From Siderastrea siderea (taxonomy: Eukaryota; Cnidaria; Anthozoa; Scleractinia; Rhizangiidae): a stretch of DNA of 64,000 nucleotides. This document shows positions 1 through 11,955 of this stretch, piece after piece. The number at the start of each line of letters is the position of its first letter. The stretch's first letter is position 1. Where the stretch lies: NCBI GenBank assembly GCA_964030785.1, contig OZ034979.1, positions 36,878,484 to 36,942,483 on the forward strand. The letters run 5' to 3'. Below the pieces are notes generated by a model, which saw only the letters and a program-made list of their open reading frames with translations, made no database searches and was not told where the DNA came from. Both the position numbers and the translations under genes were made by a program.

Positions 1-180
1 GGTTACTTGAATGGTAGGAGGATTTCAGTGATCCACAGAGTCACTGAAATGTGAGAACCACGGTTCCATTTTTTTCATTTGAACGCCGTGAACTGATTGC
101 ATTTTAAAATTTCAGCCAAAGACCCATATGTAACTGATCTTGTACAGCATAATAAACGGTTCCACAGTTAAATGCTATTC
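1..180. repeat. Satellite-derived unit at the start of copy I
   Basis: Contains the satellite phrase CTTGTACAGCATAATAAAC and the following 'cacagttaaatgctattcagctttcat' region (134-190), collinear with 29,956-30,005. Probably the last, diverged unit of an array that lies to the left of the window. Confidence 0.6.
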
Positions 181-474
181 AGCTTTCATACACGTTGTTT
201 CATTCCTCAGATCCTGAAACACACGTCGGGTATCGATATGTGAGCCTATACCAGTTGGCACTGATTTTAGGTATTCTCCTACAGAGTTGATGTTTTTTTT
301 TTTTACTTTTGTCAGGGGCACCGAACGAGAAAATTTTAGCAAAATAATTAAAGTATCATTTTCTACTTTCTTATATTGTTTCAGGTCTTTTTGAAGGCAT
401 ATTTGTGTAAGCTAACAGATTGATCTGTTCGGAGTTGTAAGCTGAAAATTAAGGCCGCAGAAAAATACAAGAAC

Positions 475-862
475 AGAATCCTATTCGCCGACTTTCTGAG
501 CTGTTGAGAGCTCTCCGAAAATGCTAGCTGGCCTTATTTTACATTCTAAACGACGTATTTTTCCCTCCGAAAACAATAGGAATTAATCAGTCCCCTAGTT
601 ACGAAGGTCTGATGATGGTTTGCAAAGAAATCTCTGGTTTACACTGCAATTAAATCCGAACATCTTAGGCGATTTAGGCCTTCCGAGCGGATATTCTACG
701 AAACAAGCCGTTGGGTGGCGGCCCCTGTTTTGTATCAGACTTGTTACTGTATTCACAAATTAACAGCATGGTTTACGTTCTGAGGTGCTATCTACATTTC
801 CTAAATAACGTGGTATGCTTGAAGAAGAACACACTTGATGGAAGAAAGAGGAAACTTCTACA
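475..862. repeat. Copy I-specific segment with a fragment shared with unit U2
   Basis: About 385 bp present in copy I but absent from copy II, where the sequence joins at about 30,296. Within it 583-715 is similar to 15,630-15,772, starting at AATAGGAATTAATCAGTCCC. Either an insertion of a dispersed repeat in copy I or a deletion in copy II. No coding signal is seen. Confidence 0.55.
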
Positions 863-1880
863 AAGCACCTTCGTTTGGCTTATATATGTCTCTGTACATC
901 ATGTTCATCACATAAGTTTCTCCTTGTAACTTTACATCCGTGTAACCTTTGCACGATCCCACTGAATTAAGAAAATACAACTCTACTTTTGTGGCTTCAA
1001 GTCCTCGAGTTTAATTCCCGTAAAAATCTAGCTCTGAAGAGGCTATTTTAATAAAGGTTATCAGCTCATTACATATAAAGGTTAATGCAAGATATTTTAA
1101 GGGCGACATTCTTCTATCAAATTTTATCAAAGCTTGCTCGGACCTGCAATTTGGATCTTTAGACTGCAGATATGTGTTTGGATAGTAAACATTACATGAT
1201 TAAAGCTGTAAACTCATTTTCTAGGCGAGTATACAATTATGCGATCTCAGTCGGGCGAGCCAAACACGCGACTGTTTACTGCGGTATACGGTAACAATAG
1301 GTTAAAAAAACCCTGAAAAACCTGTTCAAAACAGCATTTTAAAAGTCCGCACATGCCCGCAGTGCGGGCGGTTTATTATGTTTTCACGCACTAGGCACCA
1401 GTTTAATTATTTCCTGCACTAGAGCAGGTCACATGGTTACACTTTTTCCCGCACTTAGTATGGGACCACCCGTTGTATCATTCTAGTTTTGCTTCAAGTT
1501 CTGATTGGCTTCAACGCCTTATTTGTGTGTGTCGTCATTGAGCAATTGCAGATTATTCTGGTTTGATTTTATCACAGTTATTGGGAAATCACTCCATTTT
1601 AAATCAATGTGACTTTTTCTGTTAGCTCTCTGTTTGTGAACCGTTTCAGCCAATAAACTTCGTGTACTCGCCACTAGACATTGCTAGTCATTTTCGCTCC
1701 GTCGGTAACTCCAAAAAGATGCCACAAAACAACACCAACGGACGAAAAAGCATAAAAGGAGACCATACAACTCATGGATACACAGGTAAAGGGTACTAGA
1801 ACTGTACACTATGTACACATGGCGTTCCGAGCCAATAATCAACGTGATAATAAGTCATCCAGACAAAATAAAGACGACCT
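863..1880. other. Gene-poor duplicon sequence
   Basis: Matches copy II 30,297-31,330. AT-rich with no splice-bounded open frame that I can support. Several apparent short frames start at non-ATG codons. The minus-strand frame starting near 2,035 has a true ATG and a hydrophobic N-terminus, but no conserved reading frame between copies. Confidence 0.5.
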
Positions 1881-1894
1881 CTTTGCAATCTGAA

Positions 1895-2152
1895 GCGATC
1901 CCCAAACAAGTGCAAAAAAGTTAAATGCTGTTCATGTTTGGAACACGGTTTAAAATGTTCCGCAGACGATTGCGCTACCATAAAGGCTATGGTCTCTAAT
2001 AGAAGCAAAGATTTTCGCGCGTATGTGATATTCATAACGCAAAGTTCAAGTTCAAACGGGTTGAATTGGTTGCTATAGTTGGAAAAGGCAAAGCGAGAGA
2101 AACCACATTACTACATCTCCTGAGCGGATGAATAGTGTGTGGATGCAGGCAG
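1895..2152 (+). pseudogene. ABC-transporter-like exon, broken (copy I)
   Basis: Homologous to 31,388-31,600. In copy II the plus frame reads ELVAIVG, GKGKARETTLL and LSGRI, and ends at a good donor (CAG|GTAAGG, here at 2,153). This resembles the Walker A region of ABCG half-transporters (ELLAIMGPSGAGKTTLLNALSG), which bind ATP. Copy I carries a 2-bp insertion near 2,028 and a TGA at 2,129-2,131 just before the donor, so it cannot encode the same peptide. Family assignment rests on one short motif and is tentative; both copies lack the Walker lysine at the expected place. Confidence 0.35.
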
Positions 2153-2479
2153 GTAAGGGTGTAGTGAAATGCAATAAGTTGCCATGGCGACCTCGTCTGC
2201 AAAGCGCATAGCCGAGTAGCCTGTGAATACAACCCCTTCTCATCGCTCCCGGCCGCAGGGGGCACTGTATTCGTAGGCTAATAGCCGAGGGAACATGATT
2301 TTTGTTAGGCCAAATTAGTTTTATGGGATTACGCCAGTAAGTCAAGTCTGTGTGTGAGTTTCGTTGCACCATGGATGTTTGCCTGTGACTAGCTTAGAGA
2401 AAAGGCTCAAGGGAACTCCGAAAACTTAATTCCTATGGATATAAATTTGCACGAATTACGTGCCTACATGGCCTTTGGT

Positions 2480-2660
2480 GAAGCGTTTCTAACATTTGAT
2501 TCATGCGTTGCTCATTCCATCGTTTCTGATTTCCAAGGAACACTTATTTGTTGATGGTGCGAGGAAAGACAAACTTCAAGAGAGATACCCCGGTAAAATT
2601 GCCTACCTCTCTTAGTTCACGCTGCCTCATTATGGAGAACTCACCTTGAGAGAGATTGCG
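2480..2660 (+). pseudogene. Coding remnant with in-frame stop (copy I)
   Basis: Collinear with the open frame at 48,165-48,330 (KEHLFINGV ... FTLPHYGELTYTF). The copy I version reads KEHLFVDGAR and then meets a TAG before FTLPHYGELT. Not assigned to a family. The polypurine tract that follows (2,750-2,810) is also shared with 48,355-48,425. Confidence 0.4.
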
Positions 2661-2900
2661 CACTTCCTGCCTTAATGAGAATACCAAAGAATGCAAGCTA
2701 CACGTTTGAACGATTAGAGCAAGTAACTTGTGAGATATTCATGAAAAATAAGGGGGGGAGGTGGAGGGAATTCCCGAGGAAAAGGGGAGAGGGAAAGAGA
2801 ATTCGGGGAAAGTTATACTTACGAAAGTGGGTGGAGTGAGGCTATTTGAACTGAGTTTTTAGATTTTTTTCCAATTTGGTTTTAGCTGAAGCTAACCTCT

Positions 2901-5579
2901 ATGGCTGACAAGACGTCCGGTGAATCAAACAACAAGAATTTCACTGAGTGGCAGGTTTGATTTTGAACAGGATTAGCAAACAGGCCACGATCCGGCCATA
3001 ACGTAGATCGGAGGTTTAATGCAATTCCTAGGAAACAAAGGCTTTCATGTTTACGGGAGGAGCACGAAAATCCTCCCGGATGCATGCGCAGTGAATAGTG
3101 TTTTATGCAACCGGATCCAAGACTGTGAATTTTCATGGCTCTTACATCGGCGGCCAGCTTCATCCAGGGTCATTCGTATACTACTAATTTGGTTTTAAGT
3201 TTTGGCAAGAGGAACTTTCCATTCTAACAGTGGAACTATTTGATTTTCAGAACGTCTAATCCGCTAAGCACTGCACTGTTATCACCAGACCTCTTGCTAT
3301 CTTTTTGGACGAACAAATCAAAGGTAAGAAAAGTAAGTTGACAGAAGGGACCTAGGTAGCTTTCTCCAGAAAAGCTGATTAGAAGTTCAAATTTTGGAAC
3401 GAAAAATATTTTTATTTAAAAGTGGAATTTACAAGTTGAGTGTAATCGATTGTTCAAACGGGGACACTGAGGGGAACTCTTCACATTCCTGCAGTAAAAA
3501 GCCGGTCAAACTACTGCCAAGAATTAAAACTCGTGTCGTCATTTTTGAAATCTGAAAACCCCTTCAGTGAGACTTTATTTTTATGGCTCATTTGTGGTCG
3601 TATTACTTGGGGTTCCACCTCTATAGCCTGCTGTACATTGCGTTATTATCTTACAGTATAAACATCGCTTGTATCCATTTAAGGCATGCGCGCAATCCAA
3701 TCGAATCTATTATATGGTATTTTCTTTTATTTCCCTGAATTGTTTTTAAGTAAAAATGAGAATGGTTACTCCCATGATTCATTTCGGGTTTGAGCCCGGC
3801 TTCGTCCATAGAAATCCTGAACATTCTAAGACGACTTTGCGATAATGGACACTTGGTGCCGGTTATAGCAACGCAGTCCTTGCCGAAGAAAATACATTGT
3901 ACAACTCAACTCATCGACCAGTTAGTTCTTGCTGATAAACAGTTGTGCAAGAAACAGCAATTTATTCGCGATGAATTCGAAAACGTTAATAAAAATGATT
4001 GTTGCAAGAAAGAAATGGTAAATGAAAAACACTCAAGCCATAGGCTATCCACGCGCCGTGACTCGAGCCACAGAGATCCCACAATACCATAGTTCAACGC
4101 AATTTCCATAGCATGAAGCATCTAGGAATATTATTACACTCCGCCTCTGGGTATAAGATGTTAATCAATCGCAGCGTCACTTTTAGCAATTGGTGGATAC
4201 GCTCTGAAAACTAGGACATAGGTGCTACTTACCTTTTTCACGGAAAATTCCATCTACGGAAATTATCAACTGAATTTTGTAAAACCAAACCTAACAATAG
4301 CCCTTTGACCCATTTCAGCAAGCATGGGTAGCAAAGGGAATGGGATACGTCCGCACACAAGGTAAGACAACCCAATCAACTAAACAGAACTCAGGACATT
4401 TACATGCAACAGGCGCAAAGTGAGGGAAAACGCGTGTGTCAAAAACACAATTAGTGTTGCCTTGAGAAAGTGCATGACGTGAATTTTATTTTGCTGTTGT
4501 TGTTTTTTGTCAGCCACAGAATGTATCAGACAAAAAGAAAGTAAGCGAGAATTGCCTTCGTCACTGGAATAAATCCCGCCCTATTAAAAGTAATTATGTG
4601 TAAAATTTGTTTTTTCTTCGCATCAGGTTTGGCTGTGTCAGGTTCAAAGCACTCGTGTCACGCGCGTGTGGAACGTGTTCAGACCAATCAGATGAAACAT
4701 ATCTTCTTTTTAAAACAATCGCAAGTTGCGCATCTTTTTTCGTTCTTGACACTGTTGTGTGTTTTTGCTTCGAGTTCTAGTTTGTTTGTTGTCCTAGATG
4801 CTTGTTTGTTATTGGTCAGATTTGCTGTGAAAACTGCTCTACTCTATCAAATAACATTACGGATGTCAACTTTTTTATTAGCCTAATAACCACCTTCAAC
4901 TGCTACAGGTAATTTACGATGGCAATTCTGCAAGACCTTCAGACCTTTACAGAAGAGTTTCGGGGAATGGACATGAAGAAAGGAAGGGCTTCGGAGGCAT
5001 GTTGTAATGACATTTTATCCATTTGTCTTTGTCAATCTGTACTTTAATACTTCCAGCCTTACAAGTTAGAAATATTTTAAATTCCCTTAATGATCATTAT
5101 ACACATATTTATGCAAACCAGCTGCTACGATAGCATAATAATCCCAAGTTTATTATTCATGTTCTTTTCCTGTTATTTCTGTTTGAAGTATTGTTTACTG
5201 GGCAAAATTTTTTCACATGCACTTTGTATTTGTTTTCCTACGATTTCGAATTCTACATTACACATTGATTCTTATGGACCTTTCCGATTTCTCAACAAAT
5301 TGTTTCAGATATTCTTCAAAGGAAAAAGATAATAGAGGCCATGATGGCAGAAAAGCGTGTCGAAGCAGTTACAGAAATAGATGCTGCCCGGCATACGAAC
5401 AAAACAAAGAAAAATATTATGTCAAACCAGCAAAACAGCTGTAGTAAGATACAATTTCGTGTGTGTAGAAATGTTTATGTTTAAATTGTTCATGTTCAAT
5501 CGAGGTGTGTACCTTATATAATCATAACTAGGTGTCTTGTTTTTCAGCAAGGATTACAATGGACACTGTGCCAGACTGA
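2901..5579 (+). CDS. Gene X (copy I): multi-exon gene of unknown function
   Basis: Plausible exons with matching phases: 2,901-2,954 (ATG, 18 codons, MADKTSGESNNKNFTEWQ), 3,278-3,323, 3,812-4,017 (ILNILRRLCDNGHL...), 4,319-4,361, 4,514-4,540, 5,309-5,443 (ILQRKKIIEAMMAEKR...) and 5,548-5,579 (ends TGA). A further short exon may lie near 4,948-4,995. Donors include GTAAGA, GTAAGC and GTAAATG; acceptors end in TTCAG or ATAG. An acceptor at about 2,886 suggests an intron in the 5' leader. The product would be about 170-190 residues, mostly helical and charged, with no signal peptide or membrane segment. Exon 2 has lost its acceptor AG (ACT where copy III has CAG at 49,701-49,703), so this copy may skip it or be inactive. 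I do not recognise the family. Confidence 0.5.
3324..3811. other. Intron of gene X
   Basis: Lies between predicted exons 2 and 3. Matches 49,750-50,040 up to about 3,650, then diverges. No other feature seen. Confidence 0.4.
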
Positions 5580-5775
5580 TTGTAATAGACTACAGAGCCT
5601 CGTGATCATACACCCTAGGACAAAGTTTATACCTGCAATTGTGTTCTCCATATTTGGATTAACTGCTGGCATTGTTTATTGGCAATCAGATGCGTCAGTT
5701 CTTGTAATGACGGCTTACTGCGGTTCGTCTATCCCCAGTCTTCTTTTCTCGGCTCCGTTCTTCTGAACCGAATCA

Positions 5776-6077
5776 ACACTTTTAGATTTAACGTTAAGAG
5801 GATGTATGAACCGAAGGAAAGGCTTGCGTTACATATAAACAGTTGGCAAGTAGATGCTAATATATTCAAAGTAATGCGCAATGCATTCCTCCGTGATTTT
5901 TACTTTTCGCTGTAATCTACAGTGCAACAAAGAACAAAGAAACCAGATAAAAATCACGAAGCAATGAATGACGCATTTCTTTGAATATATTAGCATCTAC
6001 TTGCCAACTGTGAATTTGTAACGCAACCTTCTCCGTCGGTTCATACATCCTCTTTAACTTTAAATCTAAAAGTGTTC
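5776..6077. mobile_element. Foldback (inverted-repeat) element, ~300 bp
   Basis: Left arm 5,776-5,905 and right arm 5,950-6,077 are inverted copies. The ends read AACACTTTTAGATTTAA and its complement. Long stretches inside the arms pair too, for example GCAAGTAGATGCTAATATAT. It sits just downstream of the last exon of gene X and is absent from the copy III equivalent after 54,445. No clear target duplication is visible. Confidence 0.7.
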
Positions 6078-6087
6078 CAGTGGATCA

Positions 6088-7490
6088 ATGTTAATAAGAC
6101 TCAAAACTAAAATTGGTCACATCGTCAAGCGCGCATGTTCAATGTTTAAAAAAATCTATCGAGCCGTTCTTAAGATTTTCGGAAAAACGCTCAAAATAAA
6201 AAATTACCACGAAATTATTACGCGAATGATCTTAGAAAAACAAGTCGTTCTCGAGATCGCGAACACCAGTTTCAACAAAACTTTCTAGGCGTAAAATAGT
6301 AAGTAAAAGACACATTTTAACAGTATTTACTAGCCATTTCATCAAAGCATTGATTATTTTTCAGTGCATTTACTATTACTAGGCAAAAACTAAGGTTGAA
6401 AATGTTTTGTGATTTACTTCAAAACAAACATACAGAATTTTTTTGTTCTTGTATATTTTGTTTGCCATACACCACAGTTTGAGACGCTGGTATTCTCTTT
6501 TCGAAGCGAAAGCTGGATCGTGCAAAATTTCAATTTTACTGTTTTCGAGGATTTTTGTTTATCGTTGTCATGGAAATATCGATTTTTACAAAATGTAAAC
6601 CACGCTTAAGTTCCATCCAAAACCAACAAGTATTGCGAATTTCACGTTGATCTGACAAGGAGAAGACTGTCTAAGAGCCGATTCACAAAGTTAGGTATGG
6701 TCCCAAAAAACTGTATCGAAACACCTTAAACATGTACTCTTTTTGGGAGAGGCATATTTTTGTTTTTCCACCAGCCCTCCCATATAGCCATTTATGAATG
6801 CGGTTTCAATGGAATTTTCATTTCATCCCTTCAATTAGAAAAATGGCCATTTGAATCCAAGGGGTCCCTTAAGACGAAATACACAACGCAAATTGCGGTA
6901 AAATTCAATTTTAATTTTAACGGGCATAATGTCACTGCAACTATCATGTATTATCACTACTTCTTTACTTAGAATGCTCTATGTTTCTGCTAAGAGATAC
7001 CATACCCTAAGTGCCTATGTTTTACTTTCTGTGGAAAAGAGCAATGAGTTACCGTGGGGCTGGTAAACGTGGAGCGCAACTCTCAAAGTTTTTGCTAACG
7101 TGAATCAAAATTAGTTTTGCCTGCTTCATTCTATGACAGTCATTTACACCCAATAATCACGTTAACTTGACTTTCACGAACTTGAACGGTTTTGAGTTTC
7201 GCTCGACTGTTCAAGTTATCGAGATCCCTCTGTAGTGAGGAAAACTGTCGATATTCTTCAATTCCCTTTTGATTTCAGCACCGGTAGACTTCACAACAAA
7301 ACAACAATTAATCGCTGTCCGCCAAGAAGGACAAGGAATCTCGATAACTCGTTGGGGATCAGAACTAAGCTTAATACAACAAATATCGTCTTTTGCTAGA
7401 AAAATGTTATACAGAAAAAGAAGGAATGTAACGATGCAAAGAAGTTTCAAAGACGAAATCTGTATCTGTAAATGGTAGCTTTATCTCGCT
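6088..7490. other. Gene-free stretch, part of the duplicon
   Basis: From 6,731 onward this is duplicated at 33,219 and again at 61,476-62,690. The plus frame at about 7,269-7,478 is similar in copy II but differs there by a 15-bp deletion; it has no recognisable motif. 6,088-6,730 is unique to copy I with nothing supportable in it. Confidence 0.4.
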
Positions 7491-7494
7491 CTGG

Positions 7495-7620
7495 CTGTAA
7501 AATCACAGTTATATAGCCCTCCTTCCCCCCCGGTTATAAGCCCTCCAGATTATAGGCCCATCTACCTGTCAACAAAAATGATATTCCGATTATAACCCCC
7601 CGGATATACGCCCCCCTTCA
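7495..7620. repeat. Degenerate tandem repeat, GATTATARGCCC type (copy I)
   Basis: Imperfect ~14-20 bp units: GGTTATAAGCCCTCC, GATTATAGGCCC, GATTATAACCCCCC, GGATATACGCCCCCC. The same tract is present in copy II at 33,990-34,095. Confidence 0.6.
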
Positions 7621-8039
7621 TTTATCCTCGTTACTTTAACATAATTACTTTCACAAAACAAAGGACAACTTCAAATTGAAAATTAGGAAGGCATAATGCA
7701 AGTAGAGAGCGGAACAATACTGATGTTCCAAATAGTATTGAACTAAATTTGTTTCAAATAACGGTATTGAAGTAACTTCAAGCAAACAGCAAACAACCGG
7801 AACCAATGTTCCAAATTTTCATCGTGTAATTCCGCCACCTAGGTTACTAAGGCCCAACTTTAAACGTCAAAACTGTGGCAATGGGAGCGCTTGACGAGCA
7901 GGAAGATGTACCTGTCAGCAAATTTTCGCATTATATTTTCGAATCAGAGCAACTTTGTTTCATTATCTAGCAATTTTTGAGTAATTTTTAAACTCATTTT
8001 TTGAGAAAATTTTCAGCATTTTCGTAGTACTGTAGACAC

Positions 8040-8731
8040 CTACTGTTTAGATTCAGCTTGAAATACGACAGAGGCAGACCGCTGATCGGCTTTGTTCACT
8101 GCAGGCGAAATCAGAAGCTTTCCACGTCTCCTCTGTCGTACAAAGTGCCCCGTTAAACAAATCAGCGCTGTCAATAACAAGCTACTCATGACAGCGATCA
8201 AAACGCTGTGTTCAGAGACGGCGGAAGAAGAATTCCTTTTGTTGTCTTTATGGAGCTTTTGAGCTTCTTCTGCGTGGGGGACAGGCTTAGTTGACTCAGT
8301 AGTATTTTTAGTTCCATTTTCTTTGTCGCGAATATTTGCCATCACCTCATGAAGAAAACTACCTGTTTCTTCTTCGCCAGGAGTATTCTTGCCAGTGTTA
8401 TTTGGAGTCAGCGGCAGTGATGATGGTGGTCGCGTGCGGCGATGGCTGTTGGGAAGTTTTGGAAAGCCCATGTGATCTAGCTCAACAGCACTTCGGTTGC
8501 CTTTTAGCTTTTCCTGTTGAACTTCTGTCAGTCCAGTTGTGGTATACCTCATGGAGGATCCAGTGGGTCTTACCGTCCTCGGTTGACTTAAGAATTGACG
8601 CTTGGAGGTTGTAGTTTTCAGAGTAGGGGGAGCAGTCGTGGTTGAATTCTGTGTTTTGGTTAGATTGGTCGAGGTTTGATTACTGGAGATATGTCGCTGA
8701 ATTCGACGCTCGTGATAAACTGGCCAAGGCA
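8040..8731 (-). CDS. Terminal exon of a single-pass membrane protein (copy I)
   Basis: Minus-strand last exon, entered in phase 1 after TTATTTTAG and ending with TAG at 8,040-8,042. It encodes about 230 residues. Residues 1-170 are rich in Ser, Thr, Pro and Asn with many N-glycosylation sequons (NQTS, NLTK, NSTT, NNTG, NGTK, NTTE, NSSS), so probably an extended, glycosylated ectodomain. Residues ~177-198 (VLIAVMSSLLLTALICLTG...) form one membrane helix. RQRRRGK follows as a stop-transfer signal, then a ~32-residue cytoplasmic tail ending AESKQ. The phase matches the upstream signal-peptide exons, the nearest at 13,332-13,440, giving a type I protein of about 266 residues if they splice directly. 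The paralogue at 34,520-35,229 differs by an in-frame 18-bp indel. Family not recognised. Confidence 0.72.
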
Positions 8732-9239
8732 CTAAAATAACAATCAGGTAATTGCCATGTAAAGATGGTTATCTGTGTATCTTTTCACTCCATAAAGAAT
8801 AATTCACTTCAAAATAACAATTCTGATAAACTCTCAGTCAGAAACACCACACTGCAAATTCAAAAGATCACATTCAGCTCCAAAATACAAAATTAGCCCT
8901 GATGCCCCTACAGCTAATTCGACCCTTTGTGGAGCTATTTCGGTCACAGCTGGGGCAAAGAGACCCCACTAAAAACCAAGGGCACACAATGGCACTCAAT
9001 TTGGCCCTTCGATGCCGGCCTAGCCACTGTAAATAGGATTACTGTGGCCTTAATTAGGAGAGCCAAGTGAACCCCTCCAAATGGTGATGTATTTTACTCG
9101 CTTAAACGGCCTCATTTTTGTGGTTAAAACAGAACTTATGAATTTACAGTGAAGACCGGACCTCAAACGAGTTTTTGTGCCATGACCAATTTAGAGCATA
9201 ACTTCTTCCCCTGCATGATTGACATACTAGTGCATTGTA

Positions 9240-9440
9240 ATGTTAGTCCGAGAACATGGCTGTACACATGACTACGCCTGGATGAAGATAGACAGTGAAG
9301 AGCAAAGCTTCTTTGCTCTTTGCTCCACACTGGTCTAAGACAATAAAATATCTGCAGAGACCATATGGCAGGACTCGAATTTACGACCTACAAGGCGAAA
9401 GTCTCGCGCGTTAAGCACAGAGCACCGCTTCTCTTGACCC
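9240..9440 (-). repeat. Possible tRNA-derived SINE fragment (copy I)
   Basis: Minus strand contains a TTCGAGTCCTGCC motif resembling a tRNA T-arm/B box, preceded by CGCGCGAGACTTTCGCC. Present in both duplicon copies (also 35,700-35,900). No intact cloverleaf can be folded, so this is a repeat and not a tRNA gene. Confidence 0.3.
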
Positions 9441-11783
9441 AGAATGCCAGGCACGTAGCGCGAAGAGCTGAAGCGTTCAGCTCTTCTCGCCTTTTATCCC
9501 CTCCCCCCTCCTTTTGTCTCTTCGCCTCAGTCTCCTCTCCTCTTTTCTCGAAACACAGGAACCGTAATTCTGATCTGTTCTGCGTTTTTCCCAAGAAGGT
9601 TAGAGAAGCTTGCATAAAAGGCCACGTGCCACATAAATATGACAACCCTAAAATAAATCTCTTAAAAACGGGACAGGATAAGTGGTTGTGACCGATTAAA
9701 CACGCGCTACCGAAGCATAATTGCAAACAAAAATAGAAGCTCTATAGTTTCAGGGATAAATAAAGAAACGTGCAACATCGATTATCCTCTTATTTTGTTT
9801 GAGACGATGAACTGATACCCTGTGAGGATTTCGTAACCACAGGTTTTATCGCCTTCAGTCGCAAATTAGCTGAAAAGTATTGACTGCGAACTTAATGACC
9901 TAATAATATTTTTAAGACTAAACCGACGGATAAAAAAATAAACGTTTACGTAAAGTGAAACTTTTAGCAGTGTTTTAGCTATGGCTGAAACTTGTCATAA
10001 AAAATGCAAAACCGTTAGCCGTTACGATCTAAGGCCTGTCGAGTTTGCTATTTGACTACCGTCCCCTACTACAATTTTGATAATGCAAGATGAATTCCTC
10101 TTTGGCCGATGTTGAGGCTTTTATGACACGTAGGCTCAAATGCCGTCATTCTAACAAGAACCTAGAGCAATAATTTATTTCCTCCTTGAATTTTGGGCGC
10201 AGACAAAGAGTTCGTGCGGACACCGGCAGTGCTATGTCATGAAGGGGTTGGCGGGAATTTCCACACTCTGGAACTAAACTCTTTCCAAGGTGTAGCCTTG
10301 TGTTTTCACTTGTGTTATATCTCGAATATGTCAGCCAACCCTTTTAAACCTTAAAATCCGGATCGTTGACTTTCACTTCAACTATCTACTTATAACCCCT
10401 TCTTGACGGCGCCTTTGTAGTAACTCTAATAAGTTAAAAAATTCTTGATATCAAATTCTATATTTTTAACCTCCGAAACTGTTTTTACCTTTAATGGCTA
10501 TGTTGCTGATCTGCGGTTTAAATTAATTTGTTTATTTACCGTAACCAGTCTAAGCAGGCGCTAAAAAAGTTGTTTACTGTATTATGCAGGCCGGCTGTCA
10601 TTAAAAGCAAACAGATTTACGCGGATTGGTCTGGCCGAAGCAAGATGTTTTCGTCAGCCCCGATTGAAAATACGGAATTTGTACCACTGATGCTCCTTCA
10701 AATATTCTCAGTATTTCGTGGTCAACGATAATTCTTTGAAAAGTTTGTAGTCACGGAATAGCAGTTTTATCTTGGGAGAGTTGCTAATGATGAAACTGGT
10801 TCAAACCTCGATTTAACTATCAGGTCAGGGCTACAGTTGACCGTGACATTTCTGGTTTTCGAAACTAACTAAATTACAAGCTACGTCCCGCTCACGACTA
10901 CAAAACGTAGCTAAATTTCACTTATCTGATTGGTTCAGTTTTATACTGGTCGCATACGTACGTGTTACTTCATAAGGAAACTTGCAAATTGTCACTTCTC
11001 TTGTTTTCAGTGCCAGCTCCATTTTGCATTGTTTGGTTACGTAAATGTTCAGAACAGAAATGACCTTGGATCCAACAAAATAAAATGCAACAGCAACTAA
11101 GACATGGTTATGAAAGATGAATGCGTCAAAGACAATGTTATATCCGCACCGAAAAATTTCTCTTGTGTTGCGGTAAATTCCTAATTGCCTTTATGAGACC
11201 TCTACAATAGCTACGTAAGTCAGTTTGGTTTCCTTTTTTTTGTTTGTTTTCTTTTTCAATAACGGAGCGAATTCTTGCACGCTTCTGGCTAATTTTATTG
11301 TCAATAAGAGTACAGACGGATGATACAAAAGCAAAAGTTTTGTCAAACCTTTTAGCGCTGCATTATCGGCGTAGCGAGAATTGCACCACAAATCTAGTAT
11401 TCTTCAATGAGAAAATCATGTAAATATATGGGGTGAAACTGAAGAAGCCATCGCAACCTTAGAGCGAAAAGATGACGATGTTTGTTGAGGATTCAGACCT
11501 GAAAATCGGCGGTGAGCTGGAATTTGTGCTGTCGATGAAATTAAGCTGAGCCTTGTTTCAGCGGATAATTTTGTGAACAGTTTTCACTTGAATTAAGGTT
11601 AGTTTAGCAATTCGAATTTTTGCTTGTATTTCTGGCCCACTCTTTCTGACCTTTTAATTTACGAGCCTGTGATTCTCCGAATTGATATGCAGCGATGAAA
11701 TTTAGGTACTGTGGCGATCGCGTCTTGCATTGATCGACTCTTGCATTTCTTCCGTTCTGGCTTTGTTTTTATTGTAAAATTAA

Positions 11784-11955
11784 CACTTTAACGTCAGTTT
11801 TTTTTATGCATCTGTCTTCTTATTGATGATAAATTGCGTGATAACATTGTCAAAGTCTGCGGCTCGTGAATCCGCAACACTGTACTTTGACAATGTTATG
11901 ACGCAGTTTATCATCAACAAGAGGACAGACGCATAAAAAAAGAGACATCAAAGTG
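11784..11955. mobile_element. TTAA-flanked foldback MITE (copy I)
   Basis: 172-bp near-perfect palindrome: CACTTTAACGTCAGT at the left and its imperfect complement ending CAAAGTG at the right, arms of about 75 bp. TTAA lies at both sides (11,780-11,783; 11,956-11,959). TTAA duplications are typical of piggyBac-type transposition. Same element at the same place in copy II, so it predates the duplication. Confidence 0.75.

Noticed and set aside
711..929. Plus-strand open frame of 72 codons
   Set aside because: Opens at TTG, has no splice support and no motif, and most of it (711-862) is absent from copy II.
1796..2035. Minus-strand frame with a hydrophobic start resembling a signal peptide
   Set aside because: The core contains charged residues, the frame is not kept in copy II, and it overlaps the plus-strand ABC-like exon.
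9362..9440. tRNA gene on the minus strand
   Set aside because: Only a T-arm-like box is present; anticodon and acceptor stems do not pair.
9365..9726. Overlapping plus and minus frames of 108 and 112 codons
   Set aside because: Both fall in the SINE-like and pyrimidine-rich tract, and copy II breaks both with an insertion at 36,014.
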